Positions 45,573 to 53,874 of a stretch of DNA of 64,000 nucleotides are shown piece by piece. The stretch is from Planctomycetota bacterium (GTDB taxonomy: Bacteria > Planctomycetota > UBA1135 > GCA-002748355). A model generated the notes under the pieces. That model was not told where the DNA came from and searched no databases. It saw only the letters and a program-made list of their open reading frames with translations. Position numbers and translations under genes: made by a program. The stretch spans positions 62,001 through 126,000 of the forward strand of contig JALUUL010000069.1 of assembly GCA_027021385.1 (NCBI GenBank), given 5' to 3'. Positions within the stretch are counted from its first letter, which is position 1. Each line of letters opens with the position of its first letter.

Positions 45573-46378
45573 AACGGGTGAGCCTCGGAGGAGCCTGGGC
45601 CTCCGTCCATGTGGGGGCCGGAATTCGGGACATGCTGAAGTCCTGCTTGGATCACGGGTTCACGGGGATCGTTCCGGCCCCGGCCTTGCGCCCCCTCGAT
45701 TGGCGGGGGGTGGCGGCGGAACTCCGGGACCTTCCGTTCGAGATACCCGCGATTCGGGTCGAGGATCCCCGGAACCCCGAGAACGAGGGCCTGGGTTCCG
45801 CGGTCGAGGGGGACTGGGAGCGTTTCGTGGCCCGCGTGGAGGCGGCCGCCGCCCTCGGCCGCCGGCTCGATTGCTCCCTCTTGATCCTCGAGGCCCCCCG
45901 GGGGAGCGAGGATGAAATCGAGGCGGAGGGCGGAAGGGAACGCCTTCTCGAGATCTGTTGCCGGAATCTCCATGAACTCGCCCGCAGGCTTCCCGAGTAT
46001 GGGCTGGCCTTGACCGAGGCCGAGGGCGCCCTCTGCGATCCCGAGGCTCTCGAACTCATCTTTTGTGACTTAAGTCGCTATGCCATAGGCTATTGGCACC
46101 ATCCGGCCCTCGCCGCGAAGATTTGCGGAGAATCTGCGGAGAATCCCGGCGAACGTCTCGAAAAGTTGCGTAAGTTCTTGGTGGGATGTGATTTGACCGA
46201 TTTCTCGGGGGGGAGGGTCGACGCCTTGCCGGGGACCGGGGGAGTAGACTACGGCCTGCTCGCCCCCTATATGAGGGGCCTTCGGTTGCGGCTTCCCACC
46301 GTTCTCGAACCGGATCCGGAGACCTCCTGGGAGGATCTCCGCCAGGTTCGGAGCTTTCTCGAAAAGCATGGCCTCTAA
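45569..46378 (+). CDS. Sugar-phosphate isomerase/epimerase-like TIM-barrel protein
   Basis: 269 residues. Alternating strands and helices with an AP-endonuclease-2-like pattern (CLDHGFTGIVPAPALRPL, CSLLILEAPRG, RLPEYGLALTEAEGALCDPEALELIF, AIGYWHHPALAAK) suggest the xylose-isomerase-like TIM barrel family. Possible metal ligands are the Glu in LILEAP, the Glu of EAEGAL and the His pair in WHHP, but the full set is not clear. Substrate unknown. It starts inside the AMMECR1 stop codon, so it is cotranslated with it. Confidence in the fold is moderate and in the reaction low. Confidence 0.6.
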   Translation: MKRVSLGGAWASVHVGAGIRDMLKSCLDHGFTGIVPAPALRPLDWRGVAAELRDLPFEIPAIRVEDPRNPENEGLGSAVEGDWERFVARVEAAAALGRRLDCSLLILEAPRGSEDEIEAEGGRERLLEICCRNLHELARRLPEYGLALTEAEGALCDPEALELIFCDLSRYAIGYWHHPALAAKICGESAENPGERLEKLRKFLVGCDLTDFSGGRVDALPGTGGVDYGLLAPYMRGLRLRLPTVLEPDPETSWEDLRQVRSFLEKHGL

Positions 46379-46441
46379 GGCCGGAAGGCTCCGTAACCGA
46401 AGAGGTCCTGTCGTCCGATGAGGGCGGCGGGAGTCAAGGCC

Positions 46442-47476
46442 ATGAGCCTCGCAGTCCACAGTCGCAGCCGAGTGCGCGAGTTCCTCCGGGTTCTGGAGGG
46501 TCGCAAGCGCGTCCTGGTCCTGAGCCACAACAACCCCGACCCCGACTCGATGGGCGGGGCCTTCGGGCTGCGCTTCCTGATCGAGAAGGCCCTCGAGATC
46601 CCGACCTCCTTCGGATACCGCGGGAACATCTTCCGGGCGGAGAACCTCGAAATGGTCCGGAGCCTCGGGCTGGGCATGGTCAAGGCCTCCGAACTGGATT
46701 TCGGCCGCTTCGACAGCCTGGTCGTCGTCGACACTCAGCCGGGCTTCGGACATACGGTCCTTCCGGCGGGCATGTCCCTGGACGGGGTCATCGATCATCA
46801 CGTGCCCCCGAAGGAGGGGAACGAGATCGAGGTCCGCTTCTCGGACGTCCGGACCGACATCGGCGCAACCTGCTCGATTGTGACCGAGTACTTGATGGAT
46901 CTGGACTACGAGATCCCCCCCCGGGTCGCGACGGCCCTCCTCTACGGCATCCGGACGGACACCGCGGATCTGAGCCGGAACACCGGTCCGATCGACGAGA
47001 AGGCCTACCTCCACCTCATGCTGCGGGCGGACCGCAAGGCCCTCGCCCGGATTTCCCGCCCCTCCCTTCCGAAGGATTACTTCCGCGCCTTCCGCAAGGC
47101 GATGAACGGGGTCCGTATCTACGGCAAGGTCGTCGTCTGCAGCCTGGGCGAGACCGAGAACCCCGAGATCGTCGCCGAGCTGGCCGACCTCCTCCTGCGC
47201 CTCCAGGACGCCGAATGGGTCGTCACGGGCGGGCTCTACGAGGGGACCTATTACATCTCCGTGCGGGCGAAGACCTGGACCTCTGATGCCTGGCACCTCC
47301 TCAGCGAGGTCCTCCGGGACGAGGGTTCCTTCGGTGGGCATGGAACCGTCGGCGGTGGTTCGATCCCCCTTGCGGACGATTCGCCCCGGGGACTCCGGCG
47401 TCTCGAGCGTCGATTGATGAAGAACCTTCTCGAGGCGCTCGGGGAGTCGCAGACCGCGCCGACGAACCTGAACTGA
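46442..47476 (+). CDS. DHH/DHHA1-family phosphoesterase (NrnA-like)
   Basis: 344 residues from the ATG at 46442, chosen because GGGAG lies 8 bases upstream; the ATG at 46418 would add eight residues. Motifs of the DHH superfamily are present: SHNNPDPDSMGGAFGLRFL, VVVDTQPGFGH, DGVIDHHVPP, and a C-terminal DHHA1 domain with SVRAKTWTSDAW and GGHGTVGGGSI in place of the usual GGG-rich loop. Relatives degrade short RNAs (nanoRNA) or pApA and pAp using manganese. The precise substrate cannot be read from sequence. It stands 63 bases after the TIM-barrel gene, possibly in the same transcript. Confidence 0.88.
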   Translation: MSLAVHSRSRVREFLRVLEGRKRVLVLSHNNPDPDSMGGAFGLRFLIEKALEIPTSFGYRGNIFRAENLEMVRSLGLGMVKASELDFGRFDSLVVVDTQPGFGHTVLPAGMSLDGVIDHHVPPKEGNEIEVRFSDVRTDIGATCSIVTEYLMDLDYEIPPRVATALLYGIRTDTADLSRNTGPIDEKAYLHLMLRADRKALARISRPSLPKDYFRAFRKAMNGVRIYGKVVVCSLGETENPEIVAELADLLLRLQDAEWVVTGGLYEGTYYISVRAKTWTSDAWHLLSEVLRDEGSFGGHGTVGGGSIPLADDSPRGLRRLERRLMKNLLEALGESQTAPTNLN

Positions 47477-47499
47477 CTTTCTCCTCGGAATCGAAACCT

Positions 47500-47517
47500 T
47501 CCCCGCCGGGACGGGGA
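47500..47517 (+). terminator. Weak hairpin after the DHH gene
   Basis: TCCCCG (47500-47505) pairs with CGGGGA (47512-47517), followed by TTCTCC. Short stem, low certainty. Confidence 0.3.
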
Positions 47518-47563
47518 TTCTCCGAGCCTGCATCCGCCGGCCGGGGAGGTTAGCCTGGGTCGC

Positions 47564-49135
47564 GTGGAGTCCTTGCGGGAGTGGGAGGAACTCGGGCGGG
47601 CCCTGAAACCCTTCGGGCTCTTCGTGCTGGCCTGGGCGGTCGCCTCCCGGGCCGAGCGGAAATGGGGGATCTCGGGACGATTCCGGGCCCCCGGCGCCTC
47701 GGCCCTGGATCTCCTGGCGGGATTCGTCCTCGCGTTCTTCTTCTCGACGGCCGCCCTCTACCCGGGGACACCCTCCTTCAACAACAACCTCGAGCCTGCG
47801 GTCGCGGACGCGGCCGTTCTCCTGGCGAAGGGGAGGCCGGCCTTCGCCGGCCCGGAATCCGGGGCCTGTGCCGTCATTCCCTATGGTCCCTTGACGTTCT
47901 TGTTGCCGGCCGGACTCCACGCGGCGGGGGCGGGGCCGATCGAGGGACCCAAGTGGGCCGGGGTCCTGCAGATGGCCGCGGGGATGCTCGCGCTCTTCCT
48001 GGCCCTCGCGAAGACGGCTTCCTTTAGGGCCGCGTGGCGGGGCGCCGGCCTCGCGGCCCTCCTCCTGATGGCTTTCAAGCACTTCGCCTATTGGGACAGG
48101 CCCGAGAGCCTGCTCCTCCTCGCCGGAGGGCTCGGGGCGCTGGCCGCGAGTCTCCGCGCGCCCCCGGCGGTCTTCGCCCTCTTGGTCCCGGCCTCCGCCC
48201 TGGCCTTCGGGACGAAGATCCACGGCCTCCTCTACCTGGTCCCCTTCCTGCCCTTCTTCCTCCGGACCCTTCGGGGCCCGACCTTGCTGGCGGCCGTCGC
48301 GCTCGGGCTGGTCTCGAGCCTCCTGCCCTTCCTATCCCCGAGCCTTCCCCCGGGGCCCTGGTTCACCCATCTCCGCGAGGTCGTGGCCCTCCATCCCCTC
48401 GAACTGGATCTCGGGATCGCGACCCTCGGCCGCCTCGCCCTGATCGTCCTGCTGCCGCTCTGGCTGTGGAGGCGGAGGGCGGAAGAGGGGAGGACGGGTT
48501 CCCTCTTCCTCCTCTCCTGGGTCCTTCCCTGCCTGCTGCTCCTCTGGCCGGCCTCGAAGAACGGTGCCGGCCCGCATCACGTCCTTCCCTTCGTTCCCGC
48601 CGTCGTCCTCTGGATCGCCTTTCCGGTTCCCGCGCTCCGGCCCGGTCCGCGCCTTTCCCCGGTCCTTCTCGCCATGATCTGCGTCCTCGGCATCCTTGTC
48701 GTGAAAGGGCAGAAGAGCGTGCTTCGCTATCTCCTTTCCCGGGGTCCGGCGATGGCCGAGGCCAGGAAGGAGTGCGAAGAGTGGGCCGCCGAGTATCGGG
48801 GCCTTGACCTCGTCGCAGGCTTCACGGACCGGAAGGGAGAGGAGGTGACCTATCTTCGCCCCCTCGTCGTCGCGGCCTCCGGGCTCTCCCTCCTCGAACT
48901 CCCCGCGATTAAGGAACACGAACTCGCCGGTCTCCCCGTGCCGCCGTCCTTGGTGGAGGCCGTGCGTTCGGGGAAGCACCGGTTCATCCTCCTTCCGTCG
49001 AGAGGCCGAGCTTTCAGCCTGTCCTGGGAACCCCTGGATTCCTCCTGGAACCTCCGGCCCCTCCGGCGCGCCTTCCTCTCCCGCTACAGGAAGATCCGAA
49101 GCGGGCGTTTCTTCGAGATCTGGGAGCGCCGCTGA
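47564..49135 (+). CDS. Polytopic membrane protein, possible GT-C glycosyltransferase
   Basis: 523 residues with about ten membrane helices in residues 12-385 and a soluble C-terminal domain (about 390-523) ending in FFEIWERR. The first large loop has FNNNLEPAVADAAVLLAKGRP and AVIPYGPLTFLLPAG. This layout, with acidic residues in loop 1, is common in GT-C/GT87-type polyprenyl-phosphate sugar transferases; the match is only topological. The start is GTG at 47564, 14 bases after GGGGAGG. It converges on the acyl-CoA synthetase gene with 14 bases between stops, so the two transcripts may interfere. Confidence 0.65.
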   Translation: MESLREWEELGRALKPFGLFVLAWAVASRAERKWGISGRFRAPGASALDLLAGFVLAFFFSTAALYPGTPSFNNNLEPAVADAAVLLAKGRPAFAGPESGACAVIPYGPLTFLLPAGLHAAGAGPIEGPKWAGVLQMAAGMLALFLALAKTASFRAAWRGAGLAALLLMAFKHFAYWDRPESLLLLAGGLGALAASLRAPPAVFALLVPASALAFGTKIHGLLYLVPFLPFFLRTLRGPTLLAAVALGLVSSLLPFLSPSLPPGPWFTHLREVVALHPLELDLGIATLGRLALIVLLPLWLWRRRAEEGRTGSLFLLSWVLPCLLLLWPASKNGAGPHHVLPFVPAVVLWIAFPVPALRPGPRLSPVLLAMICVLGILVVKGQKSVLRYLLSRGPAMAEARKECEEWAAEYRGLDLVAGFTDRKGEEVTYLRPLVVAASGLSLLELPAIKEHELAGLPVPPSLVEAVRSGKHRFILLPSRGRAFSLSWEPLDSSWNLRPLRRAFLSRYRKIRSGRFFEIWERR

Positions 49136-49149
49136 ACCCCCGTCCGCGG

Positions 49150-50925
49150 TCATCTGTCGAACATGCCATCGATCTCGCTTCGGTAGCGCTCGTGGATGCG
49201 GTGCCTGCGGAGCTTGAGCGTCTGCGTCAGGAGTCCGTTCTCGATCGTGAAACCTTCCTTCAGGACGAGGAAGGGACCGATCCGGTCGCAGGGCCGGAAA
49301 CCGCGCTCCCGGGAAAGGAGATGGTCGAACTCCCCCCTGAGCTTTTTCCGGAGGGTTTCTCCGTCGATCCCCTCCATGGCGGCACGTTCGAGGTCGGGGA
49401 CGATCAGAGCCCCGCATTGCTTGCGATCCTGTCCGACGAGGCAGACCTGGGAGATCCACGAACTCCGCCGCAGGACGCCCTCGATCGGTTCGGGTTCGAC
49501 GTTCTCCCCTCCCGACAACACGATCGTGTCTTTGAGACGACCCGAGATCCGAAGGAAACCGTCCTCGTCGATCCGTCCGAGGTCACCGGTCCGGAACCAT
49601 CCCTCCCTGTCGAGGACGCGGCGGGTGGCCTCCTCGTTCCGGAAGTAGCCGCGCATGCACTGGGGCCCCCGCACGCAGATCTCCCCCGTCCGGCCCGGAG
49701 GGAGGGGGGTTCCGTCTTTCGAACGGATGCGGACTTCGGTTCCGGGGAGAGGAGGGCCGACCGTTCCGCATCGGTTCGCCTCGGGGAGCCGTACCGAGAG
49801 CACGGGACTCGTCTCCGTCAGGCCGTAGCCGTTCAGGAGGGGGACGCCGCAGCCGACGAGGAAGAGGTCGACCTCCTCCGGCAGGGAGCCGCCGCCCGAG
49901 ATGCAAAGGCGCAGCCGTCCGCCGAGGGCGTCGTGGAGAGGGCGGAGGAGGAGGCCGGAGAGGACCCGATGGACGATTCCGAGAACCCCCCGCCGGCCCC
50001 GCCGGCCGATCCGCCGTCCCAGCGTCAGGCAGAGATCGACCGCGCCTCGTTTCCAGGAAGGGAGATTCCGGAACCGGGCCTCGAGGCCCTCGGCGAGCAT
50101 CTCCCAGATCCTCGGAACGAAGGCCGTGACCGTAGGGCGGACCTTCGCCAGGTCGGCCTTCAGCCGGCGGGGGTCGGTGTAGACGATCTCCCCGCCGGCG
50201 GCGAGGATCGCGTATTCGAGCATGCGCTCGAAGGCGTGCCACGACGGAAGGATCGAAAGGAAGCGGTCGTCCTCCCGGAGGTCGAGGACGGACAGGCACT
50301 GCCGCAGGTTCGAAAGGAGGTTCCGGTGGGTCAGCATGACCCCCTTCGGCTCGCCGGTCGTTCCGCTCGTGTAGATCAACAGGGCCGTGTCCTCCGGTTG
50401 GACCGTGGCCAGGCGGCGGTCCAGGGTCTCGACCGTTCCGGGATCGGCGAGGAGATCGCGGCCGCGCGCCTCGAGAGCGGCGAGCCCCGATCCGCAATCG
50501 ACGGCGAGCAGGAGATCCTCCGGCAGGGCGCAGGGGGGGGCGGGGCCTTTGTAGAAGACCGCCTTCGCCCCCGAATGGGCGAGGATCGTCTCGAGTTCGG
50601 CCGGGGCTGTATCCTCTCCCCGAGGGACCCCGACGAGGGCGGCCTCCTGGATCGCCAGGTCGATCCGCAGCCAGTCGGCCCGGTTGTCGAGGAAGAGGGC
50701 GACCCGGTCCCCGGGCTCGAGTCCGGCCTCGACGAGGGCGGCGGCCAGCGAACGGACCCTCGCATGGAGAGAGGCGTAGGTCAGGGGAGCCTCGCGGTCG
50801 GGGTCCTCCCGGGCGAGGACCCGCCGCTCCGGCCTGAGCCCGGCTCCGCGCGCCGTGAGATCGGGGAGGATCCTGATTCCCTCGGGGCCGTTCGAGTTCC
50901 TGTTGGGTTCCACTTCCTTGGGCAT
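49150..50925 (-). CDS. Long-chain acyl-CoA synthetase (AMP-forming)
   Basis: 591 residues. It activates fatty acids to acyl-CoA through an acyl-adenylate. Motifs of the adenylate-forming family are in order: LLIYTSGTTGEPKGVMLTHR (A3), LNGYGLTETSPV (A5), GWFRTGDLGRIDEDG (A7) and SGRLKDTIVLSGGENVEP (A8). The C-terminal Lys position is probably in GLLTQTLKLRRH. The class resembles FadD15/FAA-type enzymes with a split, long linker (the helical segment at about 300-335). The ATG at 50925 gives a normal N-terminus with TYASLHARVRSLAAAL. Its promoter lies in the 132-base gap shared with the divergent tRNA promoter. Confidence 0.92.
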   Translation of the reverse strand: MPKEVEPNRNSNGPEGIRILPDLTARGAGLRPERRVLAREDPDREAPLTYASLHARVRSLAAALVEAGLEPGDRVALFLDNRADWLRIDLAIQEAALVGVPRGEDTAPAELETILAHSGAKAVFYKGPAPPCALPEDLLLAVDCGSGLAALEARGRDLLADPGTVETLDRRLATVQPEDTALLIYTSGTTGEPKGVMLTHRNLLSNLRQCLSVLDLREDDRFLSILPSWHAFERMLEYAILAAGGEIVYTDPRRLKADLAKVRPTVTAFVPRIWEMLAEGLEARFRNLPSWKRGAVDLCLTLGRRIGRRGRRGVLGIVHRVLSGLLLRPLHDALGGRLRLCISGGGSLPEEVDLFLVGCGVPLLNGYGLTETSPVLSVRLPEANRCGTVGPPLPGTEVRIRSKDGTPLPPGRTGEICVRGPQCMRGYFRNEEATRRVLDREGWFRTGDLGRIDEDGFLRISGRLKDTIVLSGGENVEPEPIEGVLRRSSWISQVCLVGQDRKQCGALIVPDLERAAMEGIDGETLRKKLRGEFDHLLSRERGFRPCDRIGPFLVLKEGFTIENGLLTQTLKLRRHRIHERYRSEIDGMFDR

Positions 50926-51015
50926 TGTCGGAGGGGGGACCGGGGGATTTCCACCCGCGACCCGGGTTCCCGCAGTTCGCGCACGGATCCGGATCCCCTT
51001 CGACGGGCGGAAGGC

Positions 51016-51043
51016 TTGACTGCCTCCGGGGCCTTTCTATCCT
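51016..51043 (+). promoter_or_regulatory. Promoter of tRNA-Gly
   Basis: TTGACT (51016-51021) and TATCCT (51038-51043) are separated by 16 bases and end 14 bases before the mature tRNA. This is the best sigma-70-type promoter in the window. Confidence 0.75.
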
Positions 51044-51057
51044 CTTGGCCCCTGCAC

Positions 51058-51133
51058 GCGGGTGTAGCTCAGTTGGTAGAGCATCACGTTGCCAACGTGA
51101 TTGTCGTCGGTTCGAGTCCGATCACCCGCTCCA
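51058..51133 (+). tRNA. tRNA-Gly (anticodon GCC), CCA encoded
   Basis: 76 bases including an encoded CCA (51131-51133). The acceptor stem GCGGGTG (51058-51064) pairs with CACCCGC (51123-51129). The D arm (GCTC-AGTTGGTA-GAGC), the anticodon arm CACGT-TGCCAAC-GTG with anticodon GCC, and the T arm with GGTTCGAGTCC are all present. The last 12 bases overlap the end of the convergent YgiQ-type gene on the other strand. Confidence 0.96.
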
Positions 51134-53038
51134 CTTCCCCCGCCTGCGATCCGCATGCTCTTTCCTTCCGGGCGCCGGAGGACGGGACGGAATCAGGCAA
51201 GAGGGACCGTCGCCGATCAAGTCGCGGCGTCCGGCAGCCTCGAGCGCGGCGCGGACCGAATGCCAGTTCTCGGGAAGGAAGAACTGCATCAGGGCCCGCT
51301 GCATCTTCCGATCACGAAGCTTGCGTGCGGCGTACACGGGCTTTCCCGTCATCGGGTCGATCCCGGTCCAGAACATGCAGGTCGCGATGTCCATCGGAGC
51401 GGGGATGAAGTCCTGCACCTGGCGGGGCCGATATCCCCGGGCTTTCAGGAAGAGCGCCAGCTCGATCATGTCCTCGATCCGGCAGCCGGGGTGCCCCGCG
51501 ATGAAGTAGGGGACGAGGTACTGCCGTTTGCCGGCCTTGGCCGAGGCGCGCCGGAAGGCCGCGGCGAAGGCGTCGAAGTTCTTCCGATCCGGTTTCTTCA
51601 TCGCCCGGAGGACCCCGGGCGAAACGTGCTCGGGCGCGACCTTCAGAAGCCCCCCGACGTGATGGCGGACCATCTCTTCCAGGTACTCGGGGGCCTTCTG
51701 CGCGAGATCCATTCGGATGCCCGAGGCGACGTGGATCTTGCGGACCCCTTCGATCCTCCGTGCTTTGCGGAGGAGCTGGACCGTGGGATCATGGCTCGTG
51801 TCGAGAAGCCTGCAGATCACCGGGTCGATGCAGGATTGCCTCCGGCAAAGGGCCTCGACCTTGGGGTTTCTGCAGCGCATCCTCCACATGTTGGCCGTGG
51901 GGCCGCCGAGATCGCTGACCACCCCCTTGAAATCAGGGTCACGGGCGAGCCCCCGGATTTCGCGGAGGATCGAGGCCTCGCTCCTCGACTGGATCTCCCG
52001 GCCCTGGTGCATCGTGATCGAACAGAAGGTGCAGCCTCCGAAACAGCCCCTCATGATCTGCACCGAGTCCCGGATCATCGAGAAGGCCGGGATCTCCTCG
52101 GTGTAGGACGGATGGGGACGCCTCGTGTAGGGGAGGTCGTACCAGGAATCCAAGTCCTTCATGGAGGGAGGGAGGGCCGGAGGATTCAGGACGAGGAGGC
52201 GGTCACCGTGGGCCTGCGTCAGGCGCCTGGCGCATCGCGGGTTGGTCTCCAGGTGCAGCCTCCGGGTCATGTCGGCGAAGGCCCGCGGGTCCTCCCGCAC
52301 TTCCTCGAAGGAGGGGAGGGGGAGAGTCTCCCCCCTTCCCGCCGAGCCGAAGTCGTGTTCGGGGAGAGCTTCCTTCGCCCCCAGGAGATAGGCGGTCCCG
52401 CGAAGGTCTCGGCAGTCCCGGATCCGCAGACCGCGGTCGAGGCGTCGCGCGATCTCGACGAGGGTCGCTTCCCCCATGCCGAAGCCCAGGAGGTCCGCCT
52501 TCGAGGTGACGAGGATCGAGGGGAGGACCTTTTCGGACCACCAGTCGAAATGCGCGATGCGACGCAGGCTCGCCTCGACCCCGCCGACGACGACCGGGAT
52601 TCCGGGGAAGGCCTCACGGCAGCGTTGCGCGTAGACGTTCGTCGCACGGTCGGGGCGCCGGCCGATCTCCCCGCCAGGCGAGTAGGCGTCCCGGTTCCGT
52701 CGCTTCCGGTTGGCCGTGTAGTGGTTGATCATCGAATCCATGTTGCCCGCGCTGACCGCGTAGAAGAGGCGCGGGCGGCCCATCTCCCTCCATGCATGGG
52801 GACCCGTCCAATCCGGCTGGGAGAGGACGGCGACCTTGAACCCGGCAGCTTCGAGGCAGCGGCCGAGGATGGCCATCGCGAAGGAGGGATGGTCGACGTA
52901 GGCGTCCCCGGTGACGAAGACGATGTCCGGAGCTCCCCAGCCCCGTTCCTTCCATTCCCTCCTGCTCATCGGAAGATGGCTGGACCCTCCGGGAGGAAGG
53001 GGAGCCGGTCGACGAGTGTGCGCGGAACGGGGAGCCAT
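51122..53038 (-). CDS. ygiQ: YgiQ-family radical SAM protein
   Basis: 638 residues. The family N-terminus (HLPMSRREW, then DIVFVTGDAYVDHPSF and AVLSQPDW) is followed by VVVGGVEASLRR and the radical SAM domain (about 330-560) with the cluster motif RGCFGGCTFCSI, where the three Cys bind [4Fe-4S]. VSDLGGPTANMW and VAPEHVSPGVL are further family blocks. No reaction is firmly established for YgiQ proteins. The start at 53038 keeps the HLPMS block, which family members retain; an internal ATG lies at 52969. The C-terminus is shorter than in longer homologues, and its TGA lies inside the acceptor stem of the opposite-strand tRNA-Gly. Confidence 0.93.
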   Translation of the reverse strand: MAPRSAHTRRPAPLPPGGSSHLPMSRREWKERGWGAPDIVFVTGDAYVDHPSFAMAILGRCLEAAGFKVAVLSQPDWTGPHAWREMGRPRLFYAVSAGNMDSMINHYTANRKRRNRDAYSPGGEIGRRPDRATNVYAQRCREAFPGIPVVVGGVEASLRRIAHFDWWSEKVLPSILVTSKADLLGFGMGEATLVEIARRLDRGLRIRDCRDLRGTAYLLGAKEALPEHDFGSAGRGETLPLPSFEEVREDPRAFADMTRRLHLETNPRCARRLTQAHGDRLLVLNPPALPPSMKDLDSWYDLPYTRRPHPSYTEEIPAFSMIRDSVQIMRGCFGGCTFCSITMHQGREIQSRSEASILREIRGLARDPDFKGVVSDLGGPTANMWRMRCRNPKVEALCRRQSCIDPVICRLLDTSHDPTVQLLRKARRIEGVRKIHVASGIRMDLAQKAPEYLEEMVRHHVGGLLKVAPEHVSPGVLRAMKKPDRKNFDAFAAAFRRASAKAGKRQYLVPYFIAGHPGCRIEDMIELALFLKARGYRPRQVQDFIPAPMDIATCMFWTGIDPMTGKPVYAARKLRDRKMQRALMQFFLPENWHSVRAALEAAGRRDLIGDGPSCLIPSRPPAPGRKEHADRRRGKWSG

Positions 53039-53158
53039 CGAAGGGATCCCTTAGCTCGGGAATCCCCGAGAACAAGGCCGGAACGAGAGACGACGGCTCC
53101 CCGGGTCCGCTCCTGCCTCACCCGGGCAGTTTGGGGTTCGAGACGGAGGCTCCGAGGA

Positions 53159-53593
53159 TCAGCGGCCTTCCTGGATGTACTTCCGCATCTCCTGGAGCGC
53201 GATCCGACTGTCCGCGAGGGCGTCCTTCAGAAGATCCCGCATCGAGATCATGTCGAGGAATCTGTCCCCTTCCAGGACCGGGAGGTGACGGCACATCCGT
53301 TCCTGCATCCTCCGCAGCGCGTCCTTCCTGAGGTCGTCCGGCGAGGCCGTAACGAGGTCCGCGGTCATGACCTCGCGCAGCGTCGTCCGGTCCAGGTCCC
53401 GCCCCGCGAAGACGACCCTCCTGAGGAGGTCGCGTTCGCTGAAGACCCCGACCAGCTTCCCTTCCTCGATGACACCGACGATTCCGACTTCCCGGTGGAC
53501 CATCATCTCGACGGCCTGCCGGACGCTGTGCTTGGGAGAGAGGAGGTTGGTGACGGGGGCTCTTCGTTCCAGAATCTTTCGAATCGTACCCAT
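53159..53593 (-). CDS. Stand-alone CBS-domain-pair protein
   Basis: 144 residues consisting almost entirely of two CBS domains (about 15-70: SVRQAVEMMVHREVGIVGVIEEGKLVGVFSERDLL; about 80-135: VMTADLVTASPDDLRKDALRRM, CRHLPVLEGDRFLDMISMRDLL). CBS pairs usually bind adenine nucleotides and act as energy sensors for partner proteins; the partner here is unknown. The ATG at 53593 is preferred over 53617 because AAAGGAG lies 6 bases before it, inside the longer frame. It is cooriented with the CBS-domain-containing cystathionine synthase gene 281 bases upstream. Confidence 0.88.
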   Translation of the reverse strand: MGTIRKILERRAPVTNLLSPKHSVRQAVEMMVHREVGIVGVIEEGKLVGVFSERDLLRRVVFAGRDLDRTTLREVMTADLVTASPDDLRKDALRRMQERMCRHLPVLEGDRFLDMISMRDLLKDALADSRIALQEMRKYIQEGR

Positions 53594-53874
53594 GAGGGGC
53601 TCCTTTCGTTCGGGCACCTCGAAGGGCGAATCACGGCCTCGGTGCCTCTCTGCGCTCCAAGGCCTCGGTGGTGGGACGTTTGGTGGTTCTCGGCTCGAAG
53701 GCCTCGAAGGCGAACTTCAGCCTAACATGGATCGAGGCTTTCGGGCAGCCCCCCATGGCACGGGAAGCATGGAAACGGACCTGGGTGGAGTCCGTCCGTC
53801 TCGTGCGCCTCGCAGGTGACCCGTTCCCGGAATCGGGACACTCCCCGGGGAGTTGCAGGAGCGCCGGAGGGGGC
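53594..53874. other. 281-base gap between cbs and the CBS-pair gene
   Basis: No gene seen. It contains a 14-base perfect palindrome ACTCCCCGGGGAGT (53840-53853), 22 bases after the cbs stop codon, which could be a terminator stem or a binding site. The promoter of the CBS-pair gene is expected here but not recognised. Confidence 0.4.

Noticed and set aside
51058-51133. tRNA-Sec candidate to go with selB
   Set aside because: The only tRNA here has anticodon GCC and a normal 7-bp acceptor stem, so it is tRNA-Gly.
51101-53725. An 874-codon plus-strand frame opposite ygiQ
   Set aside because: Antisense of a gene with clear radical SAM motifs, and it would also run through the tRNA.
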